Below, in pieces: positions 16,173 to 21,438 of a stretch of DNA of 21,438 nt; the first letter of the stretch is position 1, and each line of letters starts with the position of its first letter. The notes below the pieces were generated by a model that was not told the DNA's origin, searched no databases, and saw only the letters and a program-made list of their open reading frames with translations. Source of the DNA: JBLHKW01 sp047618565 (GTDB lineage Bacteria; Planctomycetota; UBA1135; GCA-002686595); contig JBLHKW010000091.1 of NCBI GenBank assembly GCA_047618565.1, positions 1-21,438 on the forward strand, in the 5' to 3' direction. A program made the translations under genes and the position numbers.

Positions 16173-16433
16173 CTACTGATCGTCGCCGGAGTCGCGGTCG
16201 CCCCAGGCCTCATCCAGAATGGCGCGCGCCCGTTCGAGGGCGGCTGCGGGCACGTAGATGTTCTGGCCGCGCAGCATGTCGTGCGCGGCGCGGCCGAGTT
16301 CGGCCACGTCGAAGTCCGGGCCCTGGCTAAGGCACGGGATACCGGCTTCGGTCAGCAGGTTACGGGCGAGCTCGCCCTCGATGCCGTTCACGCCCTCGAG
16401 CAATAGAGTGGGCGTGTTGTCCTGCTGTTTCAT
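16173..16433 (-). CDS. DUF2007-family protein
   Basis: An 86-residue cytoplasmic protein starting MKQQDNTPTLLLEGVNGIEG. The pattern LARNLLTEAGIPCLSQGPDF and QNIYVPAAALERARAILDEA matches the small ferredoxin-like-fold DUF2007 family, whose role is unclear. Its ATG overlaps the stop of the MOSC gene as ATGA, indicating translational coupling. The end is acidic (WGDRDSGDDQ). It converges on the gene ending at 16159. Confidence 0.75.
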   Translation of the reverse strand: MKQQDNTPTLLLEGVNGIEGELARNLLTEAGIPCLSQGPDFDVAELGRAAHDMLRGQNIYVPAAALERARAILDEAWGDRDSGDDQ

Positions 16434-16969
16434 GGGCGCACGACTCGGATCGTGTCGCCCACGTGGATGCTGCCGGCCTTCGCGATGGTGCACAGGACGC
16501 CCCGGCCGCGGCGGGCCCGACGCCCGGCGCGGGCTACTTTTTTGGCGGCGTTCGCGCTGAAGCGTTCCACGAAGCGCCCGCAGGGGCGATGCGCGACCTC
16601 GCTGACCTCGAGCGTGGCGCTTCCGATCTCGAGCCTGGTGCCTGTCGGCAGGTTCTTCTCGGTCAGATCGAGGTCAACCTGCAGGTTGTCGCCGGAGAGC
16701 AGCCCGTGGTCGTCGTCCCTGGCCAGGGATCGCAGGACATGGATGTTGATCAGGCTAACCTGCGTGCCGTCGCTGCCCTCGGGATCGTCGATCCAGCGAT
16801 CGCCGAGGATGCCCTCGCCCGGCTTGAGCTCGATCGTATCCGGCGTGGTGCGCTCCTTGGGAGCCCCGTTGCGCGGACGAACGACCAGACGCTCGACACT
16901 ACCGGTGTCACGGGGTGACCTGGGTAGAGCGATCCACCAGCCATCGAAGCGAAAGGAAAGGTCGAGCAA
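16430..16969 (-). CDS. MOSC domain protein
   Basis: MOSC domains bind molybdenum-cofactor sulfur or act on N-hydroxylated compounds. Visible motifs are LKPGEGILGDRWIDDPEG, DGTQVSLINIHVL, LSGDNLQVDL and HRPCGRF, where the Cys is the conserved family residue. Translation is assigned to a TTG at 16969, giving 179 residues, because the domain begins near GSVERLVVRP and no ATG precedes it in frame; this start is uncertain. It lies 16 bases downstream of the TPR lipoprotein and overlaps the DUF2007 gene, so the three probably form one operon. Confidence 0.78.
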   Translation of the reverse strand: MLDLSFRFDGWWIALPRSPRDTGSVERLVVRPRNGAPKERTTPDTIELKPGEGILGDRWIDDPEGSDGTQVSLINIHVLRSLARDDDHGLLSGDNLQVDLDLTEKNLPTGTRLEIGSATLEVSEVAHRPCGRFVERFSANAAKKVARAGRRARRGRGVLCTIAKAGSIHVGDTIRVVRP

Positions 16970-16985
16970 GATGACGAGTGTGGGC

Positions 16986-17474
16986 TCAGTCGCCGCCGAC
17001 GTAACCGAGACCCTTGAGGGCGTCTATGGTGTCCTCGTCGCCGCTCTTCTCGGCTTCGGTGTTGATCTTGTCGACCAGCGCGAGGAGCTTCGGGTCGTCC
17101 TTGAAGCGTTTCTGGATGCCGTCGTCCAGGAGGAGGATTGCGGGCGCGAACTCGCGCGCGCCGACCATTGCTTGCGCAACCAGGTTGTAGTCCTTCGCGG
17201 TCACCTTGCCGCCCTGGGCGTCGGCCAGGGCGATCATCGAGTCCTTGGCGTCGTTTGCATTCGTGTGGGCGAGCGCTTCGCAGCGCGCGACGGCGAGACC
17301 CAGGTATTCGGGGCTAGTGGTGTCGACACCGGTCATGGCCTCGTTGAACGACGTCACGGCCGCGGCGTAGTCGCCGGACTGGAACGCTTCGTACGCGGCG
17401 GCCTTGGGATCGGCTCCTCCGCAGGCAGTCAGGGTCGCGGAGAGGGCCAGGATCAGGGCAATCGGGGTACGCAT
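16986..17474 (-). CDS. TPR-like lipoprotein
   Basis: A 162-residue protein with a lipoprotein signal ending in LTAC (Cys18). The mature part is helical and tetratricopeptide-like: AAAYEAFQSGDYAAAVTSFN, then VAQAMVGAREFAPAILLLDD and a lysine-rich C-terminal helix ending GLGYVGGD. It is probably a periplasmic scaffold protein. It is first in the minus-strand operon with the MOSC and DUF2007 genes. The 273 bases upstream, shared with the divergent gene at 17748, contain small hairpins (for example GTAGA-ACCC-TCTAC) but no recognised RNA gene. Confidence 0.7.
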   Translation of the reverse strand: MRTPIALILALSATLTACGGADPKAAAYEAFQSGDYAAAVTSFNEAMTGVDTTSPEYLGLAVARCEALAHTNANDAKDSMIALADAQGGKVTAKDYNLVAQAMVGAREFAPAILLLDDGIQKRFKDDPKLLALVDKINTEAEKSGDEDTIDALKGLGYVGGD

Positions 17475-17747
17475 GGCTCGGATGGGTCGGGTAGCGGGTC
17501 GCGCGGACGGGATGTCAGGAAACAGGTACGGTAGAACCCTCTACGGGGCGCGCTGGCGCCTGTGGGAAGGTTCGGCCCGAAAGTGTACAGCGTTCATGGG
17601 CCCCAGGGGGCGTGCGCCACTCAGGGGGTTCCCGTAGCCGGTTGAATCTTCCCCTCGAGCCCGTGACCCCGGACCCCGGCGTGTCTACAGGAGCGTTCTT
17701 CCGCACACAACCCACGAGGCCTGGCATCCCCCTCCAAGGAGACCCCG

Positions 17748-19682
17748 ATGGATTCTTCCCACTTCTTCCGGCACGCAATGCTGCTTCCGGCTCTCGCCGG
17801 TCTGATGGCCTCGACGGCCTCGGCCCAGTTCGTTCTCGGCACAGATCAGGGCCTTGGCATGGACGATGCCGAGATCACGCCGGACGGACGCTTCGCCGTT
17901 GTGCGCGAGAACCTGGGCATGGCCGGATCTCGGATCTACGACATGGCGACCGGTCAGCTCGTGGCCCGTTACAACTGCGCGATCAGTGGCACCGTTTACG
18001 CGATGGGTGCCCAGGACGCGGTCGTCGTCACGAACGACCGAGCCGTCGTGCTCGGCTACTGCACGATCATTCTCGACCTCACCAATCCGGGCACCGCCAT
18101 CGCGACCTTCGTCACGGGATCCGACACGCGTGACCTGGCGCTGACACCGGACGGCAGCCGGGTCGCGATCCGCGGTGGTCGCGGTGGTCCCGGCATGACC
18201 GACCCGGGGGGCTTGTTCATCGCGGACGTGCAGACCGGTGCGGTGCTCGTGAACACGCCCGGTTTGCCGACCAGTGCGTTCCAGATGTTCGACGTGGACA
18301 GCGTGGTGGCCTCCGATGACTACGCAGCGTTCGTATCCCTCGTGAGCACGCCGACCGGTCCGCAGACACGGGTAACGATCTTCGACATCTTCACACCTCC
18401 GAGCGGGATGCCGACCATCGTCTACGAGACGACCTTGGCCGGCATCGACGTCGACCAGGCCGGTAATCCGCACGACATCGCGATCACACCCGACGGCCGG
18501 CACGTGGCCGTTCGATCGGGACAGTCGGTCGGGCTGTACGAGCTGAATGGCATCCAGACCCGGCGCGTCTGGCACAAGCGTCTGTTCGGAGAGCCCGGAC
18601 CGTTCGGCAACTCCGCCATGGACTCGATCGAGGTCACGAACGACTGGATCGCCACGATCAGCCGCGACTCCAATGGCGGGTTCGCGGCGCAGGTGGACCT
18701 GTTCGACATGCAGGGCAATCAGCGCTTCGACGACATACCCGGTGACCCCCATGACCTGGCTTTCATGCCCGGCGCCGAGCAGTTTCTCGTGCGCACGAGC
18801 TCGGGCCTGTTCCTGTACGACCTGACCAGCGTTCCGGCCGGGCCGCGCGTGCCCTTCGCCGCGAGCCAGGCGATGCTCTCGACCCATACGAGCTTCGGGG
18901 CCGGACTCGACTCCCTGGTGGTGGTCGATGGCACGGCGGTCACGCTCACGCGCATGGGGACTTCCACGGACGTGGACATCTGGGATGTCGGCGCAGCTTC
19001 ACTGGCGTTCCGAGCGGGTGGGGTCCTGCCCGGGTTGCCGGTGGACCTGGATATCTCGCCCAACGGGCGGCTGGTCGCCGTGAGCGGCCTCGTCAATGCT
19101 CAGGTCTATGACCTCTCGACCGGCGATCTTCTGCTCGAACACACCGCGAGTACGGGCGCCGGGAACTTCCCCTGGTGTGACGGTGTCGCCCTGAACGACG
19201 ACTCGCTGGTCGCGTTCGGGTACTCGGGTCCGCAGAGCGGTTGGGTCACGATCATCGACCTGTTCTCGGCCCAGGTCCCGTACTGTCCTGCGAGCCCGAA
19301 CTCGGTGGGCGATGGTGCGACGATGTATGCCACGGGATCGCCGAGTGCCGGTTCAAACGATCTCGAACTGATCGCGCGCGACCTGCCGCCGAACCGGGGA
19401 GCGCAGTTCGTCTACGGCGCGGCGCAAGTCAACCTCCCGTTCGGGGATGGACAGTTGTGTGTCGGGGGCCAGGCGTACCGCTTCCCTTATCAGCAGATCG
19501 ACGCACAGGGTGTCGCGCGCCGCACGGTGGACAACACCGGGGTCCTGCGGATCGGTGGCGCGATCATGGCTGGCACGACCTGGAATTTTCAGCTCCTCTA
19601 CCGCGACCCGGCCGGGTCCGGTGGGACCGGGGGGGCGGGCTTCAACACGAGCGACGGCATTCAAATCGCGTTCGATTCGTGA
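17748..19682 (+). CDS. Large secreted beta-propeller protein with planctomycete-type C-terminal domain
   Basis: A 644-residue protein with a signal peptide (MDSSHFFRHAMLLPALAGLM, then ASTASA-Q) and a strong ribosome site (AAGGAG, 6 bases before ATG). Residues about 28-500 hold repeated propeller blades with signatures such as ALTPDGSRVAIRGG, AITPDGRHVAVRSG, AFMPGAEQFLVRTSSG and DISPNGRLVAVSG. The last 135 residues (from YCPASPNSVGDG) form a separate beta domain ending TTWNFQLLYRDPAG and DGIQIAF. I associate this tail with secreted proteins of deep planctomycetes; its role, perhaps surface attachment or sorting, is not established. Function otherwise unknown. Confidence 0.75.
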   Translation: MDSSHFFRHAMLLPALAGLMASTASAQFVLGTDQGLGMDDAEITPDGRFAVVRENLGMAGSRIYDMATGQLVARYNCAISGTVYAMGAQDAVVVTNDRAVVLGYCTIILDLTNPGTAIATFVTGSDTRDLALTPDGSRVAIRGGRGGPGMTDPGGLFIADVQTGAVLVNTPGLPTSAFQMFDVDSVVASDDYAAFVSLVSTPTGPQTRVTIFDIFTPPSGMPTIVYETTLAGIDVDQAGNPHDIAITPDGRHVAVRSGQSVGLYELNGIQTRRVWHKRLFGEPGPFGNSAMDSIEVTNDWIATISRDSNGGFAAQVDLFDMQGNQRFDDIPGDPHDLAFMPGAEQFLVRTSSGLFLYDLTSVPAGPRVPFAASQAMLSTHTSFGAGLDSLVVVDGTAVTLTRMGTSTDVDIWDVGAASLAFRAGGVLPGLPVDLDISPNGRLVAVSGLVNAQVYDLSTGDLLLEHTASTGAGNFPWCDGVALNDDSLVAFGYSGPQSGWVTIIDLFSAQVPYCPASPNSVGDGATMYATGSPSAGSNDLELIARDLPPNRGAQFVYGAAQVNLPFGDGQLCVGGQAYRFPYQQIDAQGVARRTVDNTGVLRIGGAIMAGTTWNFQLLYRDPAGSGGTGGAGFNTSDGIQIAFDS

Positions 19683-19748
19683 CGACCTGCGGCCGGTGCG
19701 TGCCCCTTGTGGGTAACGGACCGCTCGCCAGTTATTCGCCCGCTCCAG

Positions 19749-19787
19749 GAGCCGCCTCCCCGGACTTCAATCCGGGTGGGGCGGCTC
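19749..19787. terminator. Strong hairpin between convergent genes, probable bidirectional terminator
   Basis: GAGCCGCC pairs with GGGCGGCTC, with an inner CCGGA/TCCGG stem around the loop CTTCAA. It lies between the stops at 19682 (+) and 19805 (-). It has no long T tract on either side, so the call rests on position and stem strength. Confidence 0.55.
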
Positions 19788-19804
19788 GCTGAACAGGTGC
19801 GCCC

Positions 19805-20473
19805 TCAGGGCGGCGGGGGCATGCCGAAGATCATTTCCCATTCGGCATCATCGACGAAGTACCTGGCGCGGGTGATCCACTCCGGCGAGGCCTCGCGCAG
19901 GACGCGCGCCGGTCCAAGGAAGCGGATGAGCTGCTCCCACCACGATCCCGCGCCCGCGGTCTCGCCTTTTATGATGCGTATCACCCCGAGCACCTCCCCC
20001 GGTTGCAGGTAGAACGGGCATTCGAGGCTCATGTGGTCCTTGAGCAACTTGCGCTCATCCGGATCCGGGACCAGGTCCGCGTCGCTCGATCGCAGGAAGT
20101 GTTCGTAGGCAGTGAGTCCCTCGTTCGCCAGCGACATGACCAGCTGGTGTCGCAGGGAGCGCACCTCCTCGGCCAGTCGCGTGCACTCGAGGCGCAGGTC
20201 GGAGCAGGGATCATGCATGATATCGGCGCTTTGCGGTTCGAGGCTCTCGGGCGGCACGGAGGCCTGCGGACCGCGCGCGTCGAGGGAGTGTCGCGCGAGC
20301 GGTCGATCGAGCATTGCGTCCGGTGCCGGCGCAGCGACCCCGGGCTCGATGGGGGAGCTCAGGGGGCGTATCCCGTCGCCCCCTGCATGGGAGGTCCGCG
20401 GCCCGGAATGAGCCGCGAGCCAGGCGAGGGTGCTCGTGATCAGAAGACCGAGAACGAGGTTCCTTCTCTTCAT
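19805..20473 (-). CDS. Exported hypothetical protein with coiled-coil segment, 222 residues
   Basis: An N-terminal signal anchor (MKRRNLVLGLLITSTLAWLA) is followed by a Pro/Ala-rich linker (about 30-85), then a heptad-like helix (CTRLAEEVRSLRHQLVMSLA), and a C-terminal region with LECPFYLQPGEVLGVIRIIK and WWEQLIRFLGPARV, ending in PPPP. Family not recognised. It is 21 bases downstream of the next gene on the same strand, so the two are probably cotranscribed. No Shine-Dalgarno sequence is visible before ATG. Confidence 0.55.
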   Translation of the reverse strand: MKRRNLVLGLLITSTLAWLAAHSGPRTSHAGGDGIRPLSSPIEPGVAAPAPDAMLDRPLARHSLDARGPQASVPPESLEPQSADIMHDPCSDLRLECTRLAEEVRSLRHQLVMSLANEGLTAYEHFLRSSDADLVPDPDERKLLKDHMSLECPFYLQPGEVLGVIRIIKGETAGAGSWWEQLIRFLGPARVLREASPEWITRARYFVDDAEWEMIFGMPPPP

Positions 20474-20494
20474 AGGGGGGGGCTGGGCTTGGGG

Positions 20495-21001
20495 TCAGGG
20501 TGCGATGACAACGTTGGACCCCGGCGCGACCCATACCGTCCCGCCACCTGGCAAATTTACGCGGGCACTGACCGACGTGGGGCCGCTGGTCACATGCAGG
20601 GTGAGGGTCGAGCCCGATCCCGACATGTTGATCGTGCCGCCGGTGCACGTGACATCCGCGATCACGGTGTTTCCGAGGGACACATGGTCATTGGCGTCGA
20701 TCCCGGTAATCGTGCACGTCACGTTGCCATCGACCCGCACGTTCGTTGCCGTGTCGGCATTCCCGTTCGCGGGCGTAACCGTGATGCACTTGCTGCCCGA
20801 CGTGTTCTGGTTCGCGACCTCCGTGTCGTTGTTCGAGTGCTTCTCACCCGGTTTGACCTTCTCTGAAGCCAGCGCGGGAACAGGACTGCTCTGGGCGCCG
20901 CTGCCTGCGCCGGAGCTGGTGCCGCCACCGTTCGAGGCGGCGAGCGTCGGCGAGAGCGTGGCGCTGATGGCGAGCACGGCGATGATGCACAGGTATTTCA
21001 T
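20495..21001 (-). CDS. Small secreted Thr/Gly/Ser-rich protein, 168 residues
   Basis: A signal peptide (MKYLCIIAVLAISATLSPTL, then AA) is supported by AGGAG about 11 bases before the ATG. The mature protein has a Gly/Ser-rich start, an Asn/Thr-rich middle (TSGSKCITVTPANGNADTAT) and a beta-strand-rich end (VSARVNLPGGGTVWVAPGS). There are three Cys in the mature part. It looks like a beta-structured surface or matrix protein; no family is recognised. It leads the two-gene unit with the coiled-coil protein. Confidence 0.55.
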   Translation of the reverse strand: MKYLCIIAVLAISATLSPTLAASNGGGTSSGAGSGAQSSPVPALASEKVKPGEKHSNNDTEVANQNTSGSKCITVTPANGNADTATNVRVDGNVTCTITGIDANDHVSLGNTVIADVTCTGGTINMSGSGSTLTLHVTSGPTSVSARVNLPGGGTVWVAPGSNVVIAP

Positions 21002-21153
21002 GACTTTCGGTCTCCTGAAGGGGTCGTGGATTCATGCAGCTGGCGCCGCGTTCACCCCTCTGGGATCGCAGTACTCCGCTCCCGGTCGCACCCGAATCCA
21101 AGAATCTGTGCCCGACGCCGGGCATGTTGCGGAGCACGCCGTATGGTCTCCGC

Positions 21154-21438
21154 ATGGAGCCCGTCGATTACTCCGAGCCGCGCCCGCCCGCGGACGGCAC
21201 CGAGGCCTTTCTGGTCAAGCTGGCCGAGCTGCTGCACACCTACGGCACGGCCGCGGACCGGCTCGAGGAGGCGATGGTCTCCTGCGCCCGGGTGCTGCGC
21301 GTGCGCGCCCAGTTCCTCGCGGGGGCCACATCGATCTTCGTCGCGTTCGGCGACGGCCCGGACCAGCGCACCTATCTCGTGCGCGTGGATCCAGGCGAGG
21401 TCGACCTCTGCAAGCTCGGTGGCGTGTTCGACGTGCGC
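21154..21438 (+). CDS. ThrE-type threonine/serine exporter N-terminal domain (truncated by window end)
   Basis: The first 95 residues only. FLVKLAELLHTYGTAADRLE, then VSCARVLRVRAQFLAGATSI, QRTYLVRVDPGEVDLCKLG match the soluble N-terminal domain of the ThrE (DUF1212/PF06738) family, where the membrane exporter domain normally follows. No clear ribosome site precedes ATG 21154. The 152 bases between this start and the divergent gene at 21001 hold nothing recognisable. Amino-acid export is known for the family; it is inference here. Confidence 0.72.
   Translation, partial: MEPVDYSEPRPPADGTEAFLVKLAELLHTYGTAADRLEEAMVSCARVLRVRAQFLAGATSIFVAFGDGPDQRTYLVRVDPGEVDLCKLGGVFDVR

Noticed and set aside
15146..16213. 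355-residue minus-strand frame
   Set aside because: It is antisense to the regulatory-domain-like protein and shows His/Arg-rich shadow composition without motifs.
17685..18887. 400-residue open frame on the minus strand
   Set aside because: It is antisense to the propeller gene, rich in Arg, His and Val, and has no family motif; the plus-strand frame has a signal peptide and a strong ribosome site.
1..21438. tRNA-Sec gene or other Sec machinery
   Set aside because: No cloverleaf with a UCA anticodon and no SelA, SelB or SelD motifs were found in the window by eye.

Overview
This is a GC-rich bacterial window. The best guess is an uncultured or marine member of Planctomycetota. Three things point there: a planctomycete-type cytochrome c domain fused to a membrane domain (13522-14532), a 644-residue secreted beta-propeller protein with a C-terminal domain I associate with deep planctomycete lineages (17748-19682), and many exported, lipoprotein and arylsulfotransferase-like proteins. 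No CRISPR array, rRNA or tRNA was seen.

Layout. 1-1964: an OmpR-type response regulator and its sensor kinase (ATGA overlap), each interrupted by a frameshift; the regulator's lies in a triplicated 8-bp repeat. 2040-2933 (-): an exported tandem rhodanese with UGA exactly at the catalytic cysteine. 3061-5115 (-): a large FadE-like acyl-CoA dehydrogenase. 5344-7391: small genes (two 69-residue membrane proteins, a zinc ribbon, a secreted protein, one doubtful ORF) around two copies of a 91-bp inverted-repeat element. 7542-9393: two envelope lipoproteins, BamE/OmlA-like and BepA-like M48 protease with TPRs. 9390-10385 (-): a beta-propeller lipoprotein. 10517-10987 (-): a peroxiredoxin with UGA at the peroxidatic cysteine. 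11097-12812: an arylsulfotransferase-like lipoprotein. 12826-13300: a DUF493 protein and a 40-residue membrane peptide. 13522-14532: DUF2231-like/cytochrome c fusion. 14646-16159: two overlapping exported-protein genes. 17474-16173 (-): TPR lipoprotein, MOSC protein, DUF2007 protein. 17748-21001: large and small secreted proteins. 21154-end: start of a ThrE-type exporter.

The central result is a pair of likely selenoproteins. Two unrelated redox genes 8 kb apart are each interrupted by one in-frame UGA, in both cases at the codon for the catalytic cysteine, and in both the frame continues with conserved family sequence to a normal end. The organism is therefore inferred to decode UGA as selenocysteine. 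The selA/selB/selC/selD machinery is not in this window and must be sought elsewhere. Candidate bacterial SECIS hairpins lie just downstream of both UGA codons; the rhodanese one is the better.

Most other genes suggest cell-envelope work: lipoprotein and protease quality control, exported beta-propellers, electron transfer, and peroxide and sulfur chemistry. The frameshifts in the two-component pair could be real decay, repeat-driven switching or assembly error; sequence alone cannot decide.
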